Of a stretch of 64,000 nucleotides of DNA, positions 18,835 to 26,817 are shown piece after piece. The position numbers and the translations under genes are program-made. The notes under the pieces were generated by a model. The model was not told the DNA's origin and made no database searches. It worked only from the letters and a program-made list of their open reading frames with translations. Source of the stretch: SpSt-398 sp041752235 (GTDB lineage Bacteria; Bacteroidota; Bacteroidia; Chitinophagales; Chitinophagaceae); the NCBI GenBank assembly GCA_041752235.1, contig JBGSHM010000006.1:163427-227426 (forward strand). Reading direction: 5' to 3'. How positions within the stretch are numbered: position 1 is the stretch's first letter; the number at the start of each line of letters is the position of its first letter.

Positions 18835-19953
18835 TCAGGCGATCACTTTCAGGGTTCTTTTGATCTTGTTGGCCTGATGGAGCAGGTCTTGCTTTTCCCG
18901 GCTGATCACGGTAATATGGCCCATCTTACGACCCGGCTTGGTTTCCTTTTTACCATACAAATGGACAAAGGCATTGGGAATCTCCAAAACTTCTTTCAGT
19001 CCCTCGTATTTTACCGGCCCGGAATACCCTTCTTCTCCGATCACATTAACCATGACGGAGGGGAGGATCGGATCTGTATTTCCTAACGGGTAACCCAATA
19101 TGATCCGCCACAACATATCGAACTGCGAGCAGTAATGGGCTTCGATGGTATGATGGCCGCTGTTATGTACACGCGGGGCTGTTTCATTGACAAATACATT
19201 GCCGTCCCGGTCCAGAAATAGTTCAACAGCAAAAAGTCCGGGTGATTGAAAATGCCGGGCAACCGAAAGTGCGATGGCTTCAGCTTTCCAAAGGACCTGT
19301 TGAATGAGCTCGGCCGGACACAGTTGGTAATCGAGTAGGTTTAAATCCTGGTCAAAATGCATTTCCACGGGAGGGTAAAGCGCCGTTTCTTTTTTATCAT
19401 TGATGGCCACAATAATGGCGATCTCCTTGTCTATCCGGACCATTTTTTCCAACACCCCCGGGGCATCAAAGGCCTTTTCCAGATCGGCTTCGGTGTGGAG
19501 CAATTGAACACCGCGTCCATCATATCCACCCTCCCCCAATTTATGTACGGCAGGGAGCAGATTTAAATGGGCGGACACATCATCACGCGTTTGGGTCACA
19601 ACAAAAGCAGGGCTAGGGATGTCGTGCTCTTTGTAGTATTCTTTTTGAAGGATTTTGTTCTTGATAGTGCGAAGCACAGAAGGTTTGGGGAATACTTTTT
19701 TCCCTTCCGCTTCCAATTTCTCAAGCGCTTCGATATTTACATTTTCGATCTCGATGGTGATGGCATCCAGGTTTTTGCCAAAGGCATAGACCGTATCAAA
19801 ATCACGGATACTGCCACAGGTGAAATGGTGACAGAGATGGGCGGAAGGGCAGTCGGGGTCGTTTTCAAGCACGAAGGTTTCAACGGGATAATTGGCCGCT
19901 GCCTGTAGCAACATTCTTCCGAGCTGACCTCCACCGAGAATTCCGATTTTCAT
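18835..19953 (-). CDS. purK: PurK, N5-carboxyaminoimidazole ribonucleotide synthase
   Basis: 372 residues from the ATG at 19953, which begins the canonical MKIGILGGGQLGRML. Upstream in-frame codons continue into tandem repeats and would append about 52 meaningless residues. ATP-grasp features follow: KLGEGGYDGRGV, the Glu-rich ATP/Mg site FAVELFLDRDGNVFVNETAP and HNSGHHTIEA. It uses ATP and bicarbonate to carboxylate AIR, giving the substrate of PurE. A near-perfect -7 box sits 4 bp before the ATG. Confidence 0.96.
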   Translation of the reverse strand: MKIGILGGGQLGRMLLQAAANYPVETFVLENDPDCPSAHLCHHFTCGSIRDFDTVYAFGKNLDAITIEIENVNIEALEKLEAEGKKVFPKPSVLRTIKNKILQKEYYKEHDIPSPAFVVTQTRDDVSAHLNLLPAVHKLGEGGYDGRGVQLLHTEADLEKAFDAPGVLEKMVRIDKEIAIIVAINDKKETALYPPVEMHFDQDLNLLDYQLCPAELIQQVLWKAEAIALSVARHFQSPGLFAVELFLDRDGNVFVNETAPRVHNSGHHTIEAHYCSQFDMLWRIILGYPLGNTDPILPSVMVNVIGEEGYSGPVKYEGLKEVLEIPNAFVHLYGKKETKPGRKMGHITVISREKQDLLHQANKIKRTLKVIA

Positions 19954-19957
19954 GTGG

Positions 19958-19965
19958 CAAAGATA
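19958..19965 (-). promoter_or_regulatory. -7 box TATCTTTG immediately before purK
   Basis: An exact TAnnTTTG on the minus strand with only 4 bp between it and the purK ATG. A usual -7 to +1 spacing would place transcription start at or next to the start codon, implying a leaderless or nearly leaderless mRNA. Confidence 0.5.
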
Positions 19966-20290
19966 GGGGATGTTGGGGGTTGGTGTTTGGATGTTGGATG
20001 ATGGATGGTGGATGGTGGATGTTGGATGTTGGAGGATGGCGGAGGTTTGCTGTGCGAGACCTCTGGTCTCGCACGATTGTCTTGTCGCCTCTGGCGACTC
20101 GAATATCATCCTTTTCTTTTTTTAAAAATTATACAATAGCTGCCGCCAGAGGCGGCCTTCTGGAAGTGCGAGACCAGAGGTCTCACACAGCGACCTCCGT
20201 CCTCCGTCATCTGTCCTCCGTCATCTGTCATCCGTCATATGTCATCCAACCTCCAACATCCAACATCCAACATCCAAACCCCAACCTCCC
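19966..20290. repeat. Composite intergenic repeat: heptamer arms enclosing two pairs of TCT/AGA-loop palindromes
   Basis: This holds most of the 508-bp gap between purK and hppD. From left to right: degenerate GATGTTG/GATGGTG heptamers (about 19970-20046); a 10-bp palindrome GTGCGAGACC / GGTCTCGCAC with loop TCT (20052-20074); GTCGCC / GGCGAC with loop TCT (20084-20098); an AT-rich centre (about 20100-20140); GCCGCC / GGCGGC with loop AGA (20142-20156); GTGCGAGACC / GGTCTCACAC with loop AGA (20166-20188); then GTCATCT, GTCCTCC and CAACATC heptamers to about 20290. The right half is roughly the inverted complement of the left half, so the whole could fold into one long structure. Confidence 0.85.
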
Positions 20291-20300
20291 CAACTTTCCC

Positions 20301-20308
20301 TACCTTCG
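20301..20308 (+). promoter_or_regulatory. Possible -7 box (TACCTTCG) before a 28-codon ORF
   Basis: One mismatch to TAnnTTTG, ending 4 bp before the ATG at 20313. This is the same tight spacing as at purK and the Nudix gene. Confidence 0.35.
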
Positions 20309-20312
20309 CATT

Positions 20313-20399
20313 ATGCGCCCCGACTATTCGCATAAAATGTTTAACGACCGCCGTGGGAATTACTCCCTGCTGATGGAAACCCTGGCCATGGGTGCCTGA
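20313..20399 (+). CDS. Small ORF of 28 codons upstream of hppD, unknown function
   Basis: The predicted peptide begins MRPDYSHKMFNDRRGN and ends METLAMGA. I do not recognise it. It starts at the repeat's right edge, directly after a -7-like box, and ends 62 bp before hppD. It is not made of repeat units and has mixed, protein-like composition with no hydrophobic segment. It could be a small cytosolic protein, a leader peptide for hppD, or the remnant of a lost gene. Confidence 0.4.
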   Translation: MRPDYSHKMFNDRRGNYSLLMETLAMGA

Positions 20400-20461
20400 T
20401 CTTTTCTGCTTTCCACTACTATACCGCCAATTTTTATTGTTCACGAAAAAAACGATTGTCC

Positions 20462-21595
20462 ATGTCACAACCGACAATTTCTTCCATACAAAAAGATATT
20501 TCCAATGACTTCCTTCCACTCGAAGGGACGGATTATGTAGAATTTTATGTGGGGAATGCCAAGCAGGCCGCCCATTATTACATGAGTGCCTTTGGTTTTC
20601 AGGCATTGGCCTATGCAGGTCCCGAGACCGGGGTAAAAGACCATGTGAGTTATGCAGTTCGTCAGCACAAACTCACCTTTGTTTTAACCACTCCATTGCG
20701 TACTGATAATCCGATCGCGGATCATATTTACCAACATGGAGACGGGGTGAGAAATCTGACGCTTCGGGTGCCCGATGCGACAAGTGCCTGGGAGGAAACC
20801 ACGCAACGTGGCGCCAAAAGCTTTATGGAACCCGTTCGGATGAAGGATGCCCAGGGAGAAGTAGTGATGAGTGGAATTCATACCTATGGGGATACGATCC
20901 ATCTTTTTATTGAACGGAAAAATTATCAGGGGCCATTCATGCCAGGATTCCGGGCCTGGGGTAACCCTTATTTTCAACCCGCGGATACCGGATTGCTGTA
21001 TGTGGATCATTGCGTAGGCAATGTGGGATGGAACCAGATGAATAAGTGGGTGGATTTTTATGAACATGTGATGGGATTCCGGAATATTCTTTCTTTTGAC
21101 GATAAGGATATCTCGACTGAATATTCAGCATTGATGAGCAAGGTAATGAGCAACGGAAATGGGTTTGTCAAATTCCCCATCAATGAGCCGGCAGAAGGTA
21201 AAAAGAAAAGCCAGGTAGAAGAATATCTTGAATTCTACAAAGGAGAAGGTTGTCAGCACGTGGCACTGGCCACGCATGATATTGTGAAAACCGTAACTGA
21301 ACTCCGTAACCGGGGAGTAGAGTTCCTGCGGGTTCCCACTACGTACTATGACGATTTGTTAGACCGTGTGGGAAAAATAGATGAAGATCTGGAGCCATTA
21401 AAGGAATTGGGTATACTTGTTGATAGAGACGAGGAGGGGTATCTGCTCCAATTGTTTAGCAAGCCCGTTGAGGACCGCCCAACCCTGTTTTTTGAGATCA
21501 TACAGCGGAAGGGGGCCAAAAGCTTTGGAAAGGGGAATTTCAAGGCCCTTTTTGAAGCAATCGAGCGAGAGCAGGAAGAAAGAGGCAATCTTTAA
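20462..21595 (+). CDS. hppD: 4-hydroxyphenylpyruvate dioxygenase
   Basis: 377 residues from the ATG at 20462. A two-domain vicinal oxygen chelate enzyme; the iron ligands are visible as H183 (YVDHCVGNV), H266 (CQHVALAT) and E345 (LFFEIIQRKG). The C-terminal RKGAKSFGKGNFKALFEAIE is highly characteristic. It converts 4-hydroxyphenylpyruvate to homogentisate in tyrosine catabolism. The other tyrosine-degradation genes are not in the window. A strong terminator follows 8 bp after the stop. Confidence 0.96.
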   Translation: MSQPTISSIQKDISNDFLPLEGTDYVEFYVGNAKQAAHYYMSAFGFQALAYAGPETGVKDHVSYAVRQHKLTFVLTTPLRTDNPIADHIYQHGDGVRNLTLRVPDATSAWEETTQRGAKSFMEPVRMKDAQGEVVMSGIHTYGDTIHLFIERKNYQGPFMPGFRAWGNPYFQPADTGLLYVDHCVGNVGWNQMNKWVDFYEHVMGFRNILSFDDKDISTEYSALMSKVMSNGNGFVKFPINEPAEGKKKSQVEEYLEFYKGEGCQHVALATHDIVKTVTELRNRGVEFLRVPTTYYDDLLDRVGKIDEDLEPLKELGILVDRDEEGYLLQLFSKPVEDRPTLFFEIIQRKGAKSFGKGNFKALFEAIEREQEERGNL

Positions 21596-21603
21596 AAATA
21601 TTT

Positions 21604-21630
21604 AAACCCCTTGGAATCAAGGGGTTTTTT
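21604..21630 (+). terminator. Intrinsic terminator after hppD
   Basis: A 10-bp perfect stem (AAACCCCTTG / CAAGGGGTTT) with a GAAT loop, followed by a T-run to 21630. Confidence 0.85.
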
Positions 21631-21704
21631 AATTTATCGTATTTTTAGGCCCTGGTGGGCACCATCAACAACAATAAAGACGTTACTACCACTGAATATT
21701 TATA

Positions 21705-22886
21705 ATGAGAAACCTGACCCTTTTCCTTTGTCTGACCCTGCTGGCTTCCGGGCTCATGGCCCAAAATGGAGGATATGGTGCATCCTTTGCATCGCCATCT
21801 TCCTTCATTGATATCCAACGGACGCTTCCCCGGCCAGGTGATGCCCTCAAAAGAAAAGAGGACACCCTCCAAAAACAATTTGCCGAGAAAAAACTGGAAT
21901 GGCCCGCGAAATACCTCTATATCCGTTCCTTCAAATACGATAGCGAACTGGAGATCTGGGTTAAAAATGACCTTAAAGACAAATTCAAACTCTTCAAAAA
22001 ATACAAGGTTTGTGCCCTGGCAGGAACGCTCGGTCCAAAACGCTTTGAAGGTGATTATCAGGTTCCGGAAGGGTTTTACTATATCAATGAATTCAATCCC
22101 ACAAGCGAGTATCACCTCTCTCTTGGGATCAACTACCCCAATAATTCAGATAAAATATTAAGTGATACCTATCGCCCGGGTGGCGATATCTATATTCACG
22201 GAAGTTGTGTGACCGTTGGTTGTATTCCGCTTACTGACCCAATGATCGAGGAAGTGTATATTCTGGCTGCCCATGCGCAGAATGCCGGGCAGGATTTTAT
22301 TCCGGTACATATATTCCCGATCCGGTACAATGTAAAACGGAGTGTGGATTACCTGGCTAAGCTCACTAAAAATGACGAAAACCTGCACGATTTCTCGCTT
22401 CAACTGAAAGATGCTTTCTCTTATTTTGAAGAGAAAAAACAATTGCCTGTGGTAATGACCGATGAAAAGGGCCGGTATTTTGTGGCTAACGTAAAAGAGA
22501 AAGTGGCCCCAGCGCCTAAGACAGAACGAATAGCCCTCCCTCACCGCGTGCGCAAAGTGACTGAAATGGCGGATGTGGTGCATCAATGGCCTGTTTACCC
22601 CGGTGGTGGACAGGTCATGCTCGATATGCTGGAAAAAGTGGGAAAGATTATGGGTGATCAACTTCCTGAAAATGTCAATCGCGCTTTTGTCCAGGTAGAA
22701 TTTATCATCGATTCGGACGGGATGCCGGTTAATTTCAAAGTCCTGCGCGGCATTGACCCCGACTTTGACGATCAACTGATCACACAGTTAGAGGAAACAA
22801 TGGTCAAATGGAAACCGGCGGTATTGCACAACAAGACCGTGGCCAAACTGATGAAACAAAACATCGAGATCCTTCGCACCGAGTAA
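21705..22886 (+). CDS. Secreted L,D-transpeptidase (YkuD) with C-terminal TonB-like domain
   Basis: 393 residues with a signal peptide (RNLTLFLCLTLLASGLMAQ). The YkuD catalytic motif is clear: H165 in YIHGS and C173 in VGCIPL. The last about 90 residues (FVQVEFIIDSDGMPVNFKV, then a KWKPAV segment) resemble a TonB C-terminal domain of the kind found on many Bacteroidota proteins. The enzyme would cross-link peptidoglycan or attach a protein to it in the periplasm. The combination with a TonB-like tail is unusual and may tether or localise the enzyme. Followed 5 bp later by an alpha/beta hydrolase. Confidence 0.82.
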   Translation: MRNLTLFLCLTLLASGLMAQNGGYGASFASPSSFIDIQRTLPRPGDALKRKEDTLQKQFAEKKLEWPAKYLYIRSFKYDSELEIWVKNDLKDKFKLFKKYKVCALAGTLGPKRFEGDYQVPEGFYYINEFNPTSEYHLSLGINYPNNSDKILSDTYRPGGDIYIHGSCVTVGCIPLTDPMIEEVYILAAHAQNAGQDFIPVHIFPIRYNVKRSVDYLAKLTKNDENLHDFSLQLKDAFSYFEEKKQLPVVMTDEKGRYFVANVKEKVAPAPKTERIALPHRVRKVTEMADVVHQWPVYPGGGQVMLDMLEKVGKIMGDQLPENVNRAFVQVEFIIDSDGMPVNFKVLRGIDPDFDDQLITQLEETMVKWKPAVLHNKTVAKLMKQNIEILRTE

Positions 22887-22891
22887 TCACC

Positions 22892-23560
22892 GTGAAAGTC
22901 TATTTCATTCCAGGTCTTGGCGCCGACCGGCGGGTTTTTAAAAACATCGCCCTGCCTGCTGGCTATGAACCTGTTTATGTAGATTGGCTAAAACCGCTGC
23001 CACAAGAAACACTGGCATCCTACTCAAATCGGTTGCATAAATCCTTTCATCCCCAAATCCCTTATATCCTGGTCGGTTTATCCATGGGGGGTATGATCGC
23101 CTCAGAAATTGCGCACAAACACCCTCCGGCTTTGCTGGTATTGATCTCTTCCATCCCTTGTAGCTTGCACCTGCCCGGTTATTACCGAAAGGCAGCGGCG
23201 TTGAAATTGCAAAAGCTCATTCCTGTTTCGCTGTTCAAATCCATGGCGGTCATGAAACGTTTTTTTACCACCGAGACGCCGGAGGACAAAAAGATGCTCA
23301 AGGCCATGATACGCGATGTGGATCCCAAATTCATCTACTGGTCACTCGAAGCCATCCTTGGGTGGAAAATGGAAGAGCCCTTTCCTCATCGGGTACATAT
23401 TCATGGCACCCGCGATGAGTTGTTGCCTGTTAAATACACCCAGCCAACACACCGCATTGAAAAAGGAGGGCATTTGCTGGTGATGAATAGGGGGGAGGAG
23501 GTTAGCCGCATTTTGGCAGAGGTTTTACCGCTAAGGCACCAGGACGCAGGGATACGCTAA
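22892..23560 (+). CDS. Alpha/beta hydrolase
   Basis: 222 residues from a GTG at 22892, 5 bp after the transpeptidase stop; this start gives VKVYFIPGLGADRRVF, the standard first strand and oxyanion-hole region. An upstream ATG would lie inside the previous gene. The nucleophile elbow GLSMGG supplies the serine, and the likely acid and base are in HGTRDELLP and KGGHLLV. Short, with no large lid. Substrate unknown. Its last residues run into an intergenic palindrome, so the native C-terminus may have been altered by it. Confidence 0.8.
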   Translation: MKVYFIPGLGADRRVFKNIALPAGYEPVYVDWLKPLPQETLASYSNRLHKSFHPQIPYILVGLSMGGMIASEIAHKHPPALLVLISSIPCSLHLPGYYRKAAALKLQKLIPVSLFKSMAVMKRFFTTETPEDKKMLKAMIRDVDPKFIYWSLEAILGWKMEEPFPHRVHIHGTRDELLPVKYTQPTHRIEKGGHLLVMNRGEEVSRILAEVLPLRHQDAGIR

Positions 23561-23605
23561 GAAATCCTGGCGCAACCTGGCGTCACTGCGTCCTGGCGGT
23601 TAGAA
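23525..23605. repeat. Intergenic palindrome (CCAGGACGCAG-type)
   Basis: CCAGGACGCAG at 23539-23549 is perfectly complementary to 23586-23596, flanked by ACCGC / GCGGT and with further GCGCC-rich pairing in the loop. It overlaps the end of the alpha/beta hydrolase gene and stops 3 bp before the aspartate kinase stop. The right arm resembles that of the 3864-3938 element. Confidence 0.75.
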
Positions 23606-23607
23606 AA

Positions 23608-24879
23608 TCATGATCCCTCGGTCACCAAGACCTGTATCGTCTCCGGCGTCTGCTGCCTCAACAATACTTTTCTTTCACCAATGATCTTTTCAAAAATCTC
23701 CCGGTGATAATGACGTATGGTCACCAATTGAAGGCCTTTCATCACTTGCACATCAAATATGGAAGAGGCTGCGAGGGAGAGTTTTTCGATCTTGTCAACT
23801 CGGTTATCGAGGACACAGAGAAAAGTAATGGCGCCGTTCTGTGTCAGGTTTGGTTTTACATTCAATTCCTCAAAATACTGATAGAGTTGGCGGAGGGGTT
23901 TGCCCTCAACGAAGGAAAAATCACGCGCTTTCATTTCGATCAGTACCTGATCCTCCTTCAGTACGATCACAGGTGGTAAGGCTTTCAGCACCTGTTTGCG
24001 GATAACTGTTCCGGGGAGATCCGGTTCCAGAAAACAGCGGGCATAAAGCGGTATTTCCTTGTTTTGTAAGGGCTGGATCGTCTTGGGGTGGATGACCTGA
24101 GCACCGTAATAGGCCATTTCTATGACCTCGGTATAGTTCAGCTCCGGAATGACGGTAGCCTCTGGATATTTTTTAGGGTCTGCATTCATTACCCCGGGTA
24201 CGTCCTTCCAGATGGTGAGGCTTTCCGCATCAAGTAAATTGGCAAATACCGCACCGGTGTAGTCTGAACCTTCCCGGCCAAGGGTGGTGCTCTCATTCTC
24301 GTCGGTGGAACCGATAAACCCTTGTGTCAGGATCATTCCCTTGCGGTTCAGTTCGGGTTTGACTATTTCCTGGACATGTTTTGCCGTTTCCTCCCAGTGA
24401 ATGATCGCATCGCGAAAATGATCATCCGTTCTCAGGATATCCCGTACATCCAGCCAGGTATTTCCAAGACCAGTTTCGTTGAGGTAAGCACTAATGATGG
24501 CGGTTGACATCAATTCCCCACTGCATACGATCTGGTCATAGTAATAATCATAATCCCTCACGGGCTTATCATGAAGGAGCCATTCCACTTCGGTAAAAAA
24601 ACTACGCAGCCTGGTCTCACAATCTAAGTAATGGGTGACCAGCAGGTATTTTGCGGTTTGTAAATGTTGCTGTTTGATGATCTCAAAAAGAGAGAGTGCC
24701 TCCTCTGTTTTTCCCGCAAAAAATGCTTCCGCCACTTTTTCAAGTGCGTTGGTTGTCTTGCCCATGGCGGAAATGATCACTACCAGCGGCCCCTGGTTAT
24801 GTTCGCGGATAATTAAGGGTATCTTTTGGATCCTTTCGACACTATTTACGGAGGCTCCACCGAATTTGAAAACCTTCAT
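23608..24879 (-). CDS. Aspartate kinase (monofunctional)
   Basis: 423 residues. The N-terminus MKVFKFGGASV is the amino-acid kinase nucleotide site; GREGSDYTGAVFANLL and WKDVPGVMNADPK are the substrate and ATP-binding loops. The last about 120 residues form an ACT-type regulatory region, somewhat short. It phosphorylates aspartate for lysine, methionine and threonine synthesis. No homoserine dehydrogenase domain is fused. It has its own -7 box. Confidence 0.93.
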   Translation of the reverse strand: MKVFKFGGASVNSVERIQKIPLIIREHNQGPLVVIISAMGKTTNALEKVAEAFFAGKTEEALSLFEIIKQQHLQTAKYLLVTHYLDCETRLRSFFTEVEWLLHDKPVRDYDYYYDQIVCSGELMSTAIISAYLNETGLGNTWLDVRDILRTDDHFRDAIIHWEETAKHVQEIVKPELNRKGMILTQGFIGSTDENESTTLGREGSDYTGAVFANLLDAESLTIWKDVPGVMNADPKKYPEATVIPELNYTEVIEMAYYGAQVIHPKTIQPLQNKEIPLYARCFLEPDLPGTVIRKQVLKALPPVIVLKEDQVLIEMKARDFSFVEGKPLRQLYQYFEELNVKPNLTQNGAITFLCVLDNRVDKIEKLSLAASSIFDVQVMKGLQLVTIRHYHREIFEKIIGERKVLLRQQTPETIQVLVTEGS

Positions 24880-24905
24880 GTAGAATGTACATTTTAATTG
24901 CGGGG

Positions 24906-24913
24906 CAAAGGTA
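24906..24913 (-). promoter_or_regulatory. -7 box TACCTTTG upstream of aspartate kinase
   Basis: An exact TAnnTTTG on the minus strand, 26 bp before the start codon. Confidence 0.5.
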
Positions 24914-24995
24914 TTTAGGATAATTGATTATTAAGGACTATTTGTTCCTGGAAAAAAGCCGGCTGCTAAAAGCGATTCCCTAATGGCTTCTGGCT

Positions 24996-25003
24996 TACAT
25001 TTG
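24996..25003 (+). promoter_or_regulatory. -7 box TACATTTG upstream of fbp
   Basis: An exact TAnnTTTG 32 bp before the fbp ATG. It would drive the fbp-ABC-FKBP-DinB gene set. Confidence 0.5.
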
Positions 25004-25035
25004 CTCCATCTAACGAAAACTAAAAATCCCAACGC

Positions 25036-26046
25036 ATGCAAGTTAACAGAAAGGTGCTGACCCTGGATGAGTTTACGATCCAGCAGTTGCGCAATTTTCC
25101 ACAGGCCACCGGGGAATTGAGCAGTTTGTTGCGGGACATTGGACTGGCCGCCAAGCGGGTGAATGTGGAGGTAAATAAAGCCGGGCTGGTCGATATCCTG
25201 GGTGACCATGGTTCGGTGAATGTGCAAGGGGAGGATGTAAAGAAACTGGATGTGTTTGCCAATAACCAATTCACGGGCGTATTGCATCATGGTATCAGTT
25301 GCGCGGGTATTGCCAGTGAGGAGATCGATGATTTTGTGGCTTTTGAAGATGAGGTGAGTAAGGATTCAAAGTATGTGTGTCTGTTCGATCCGTTGGATGG
25401 CAGTGGAAACATTGATGTGAATGTGTCCATTGGAACAATTTTCAGCGTGTATAAGCGGGTGACTCCCTTGGGTACTCCGGTGACTCGTGAGGATTTTCTT
25501 CAACCGGGCATCAAACAGGTGGCTGCCGGATATATTGTTTACGGATCCTCTACCATGTTGGTGTATGCCACCCGTCGGGGGGTGAACGGATTTACCCTGG
25601 ATCCCTCCATCGGGGAATTTTGTTTGAGCCACCCGGATATAAAATGCCCTGAAGCCGGTCTGATCTATTCAGTGAATCATGGCCATTTTTTCCGATATCA
25701 AAAAGGGGTGCAGGACTATATTCAGGTATGTCAGGCCAAGACCAAGGGCACTGGCGGCCCTTATACCCAACGGTATATTGGCAGTATGGTGTCGGATGTG
25801 CACCGGAACCTGATCAAAGGTGGTATATTTATGTACCCGGGAACCTCGGATAAACCGGAGGGTAAATTGCGGCTGTTGTATGAGTGCAATCCCTTTGCTT
25901 TTATCGTGGAAGTAGCGGGAGGCAAAGCCACCGATGGTAAGCAAAGGATCCTGGAGGTAGTCCCTCAACGGCTCCACCAGCGTTCGCCCTTTTTTGTGGG
26001 GAGCCGGACCATGATGGAAGAATTAGAAACTTGTTTAACACCTTAA
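25036..26046 (+). CDS. fbp: Class I fructose-1,6-bisphosphatase
   Basis: 336 residues. The metal and substrate motif FDPLDGSGNIDVNVSIGTIF near residues 117-136 is diagnostic, along with SSTMLVYATR and MYPGTSDKPEGKLRLLYECN. It removes the 1-phosphate from fructose-1,6-bisphosphate in gluconeogenesis, which fits growth on amino acids such as hydroxyproline and tyrosine. First gene of a tight set; the next ATG begins 1 bp after its stop. Confidence 0.97.
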   Translation: MQVNRKVLTLDEFTIQQLRNFPQATGELSSLLRDIGLAAKRVNVEVNKAGLVDILGDHGSVNVQGEDVKKLDVFANNQFTGVLHHGISCAGIASEEIDDFVAFEDEVSKDSKYVCLFDPLDGSGNIDVNVSIGTIFSVYKRVTPLGTPVTREDFLQPGIKQVAAGYIVYGSSTMLVYATRRGVNGFTLDPSIGEFCLSHPDIKCPEAGLIYSVNHGHFFRYQKGVQDYIQVCQAKTKGTGGPYTQRYIGSMVSDVHRNLIKGGIFMYPGTSDKPEGKLRLLYECNPFAFIVEVAGGKATDGKQRILEVVPQRLHQRSPFFVGSRTMMEELETCLTP

Positions 26047-26047
26047 C

Positions 26048-26806
26048 ATGAAGACGATCATTTCGGTAAAGGACCTCGTAAAGAATTATGGAAACTTCCA
26101 GGCCGTCAAAGGCATCAGCTTTGATGTGCGGGAAGGGGAGATATTTGGTTTATTAGGACCCAATGGTGCCGGAAAATCAACTACCCTGGAGATCATTGAA
26201 ACCCTGCGGGAAAAAACCAGCGGGGAGGTGACCGTGGATGGATTTGACCTGGACCGATCTCCGGAAGAGATCAAGAAAATTATTGGCGTTCAGCTTCAAA
26301 CCAGTGGCTATTACCCCAACCTCAACCTGACCGAATTGATCCAACTGTTTAACGGGCTATATAACAAACAGGTGGACCCGACCGGGTTATTGGAAATGGT
26401 CAACCTGCTGGAGAAAGCAAAGGCCAAGTACAAAGAATTGAGTGGAGGGCAAAAACAACGTTTCTCTGTCGCGACGACACTGATCAATGATCCCCGTATC
26501 ATATTTTTAGATGAGCCGACTACCGGATTGGATCCACAGGCCCGTCGCAATTTATGGGAATTGGTCAGGAAGATACGCGATCGGGGAACCACAGTAATCA
26601 TCACCACCCATTATATGGACGAGGCTGAGTATCTCTGTGACCGGGTAGCGATCATTGATTCGGGAAGGATCGTGGCCATGGAATCGCCGGATAAACTCAT
26701 TGATGAACTGGTGGCCTCGGGATTTGAAAGACCAAAGGAGGTTAAAAAAGCAAACCTCGAAGATGTGTTCATCCATCTTACCGGTCATTCACTTCGGGAA
26801 AACTGA
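26048..26806 (+). CDS. ABC transporter ATP-binding protein (ABC-2/CcmA-type), no permease nearby
   Basis: 252 residues with complete nucleotide-binding motifs: Walker A GPNGAGKST (37-45), signature ELSGGQKQR, Walker B IIFLDEP with TTGLDP, and the switch histidine in TTHYMDEA. The subtype resembles multidrug or Nod-factor exporters. No partner permease is adjacent: fbp lies upstream and an FKBP isomerase 12 bp downstream. It either pairs with a distant permease or has a non-transport role. Confidence 0.9.
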   Translation: MKTIISVKDLVKNYGNFQAVKGISFDVREGEIFGLLGPNGAGKSTTLEIIETLREKTSGEVTVDGFDLDRSPEEIKKIIGVQLQTSGYYPNLNLTELIQLFNGLYNKQVDPTGLLEMVNLLEKAKAKYKELSGGQKQRFSVATTLINDPRIIFLDEPTTGLDPQARRNLWELVRKIRDRGTTVIITTHYMDEAEYLCDRVAIIDSGRIVAMESPDKLIDELVASGFERPKEVKKANLEDVFIHLTGHSLREN

Positions 26807-26817
26807 CAATACTTAAC

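Noticed and set aside
19954..20109. Longer N-terminus for PurK
   Set aside because: The added 52 residues are translated heptamer repeats; the canonical start of the family is at 19953.
19980..20399. A 139-codon ORF through the composite repeat
   Set aside because: Its sequence is read through heptamers and palindromes; only the final 28 codons have their own promoter-like box and normal composition.
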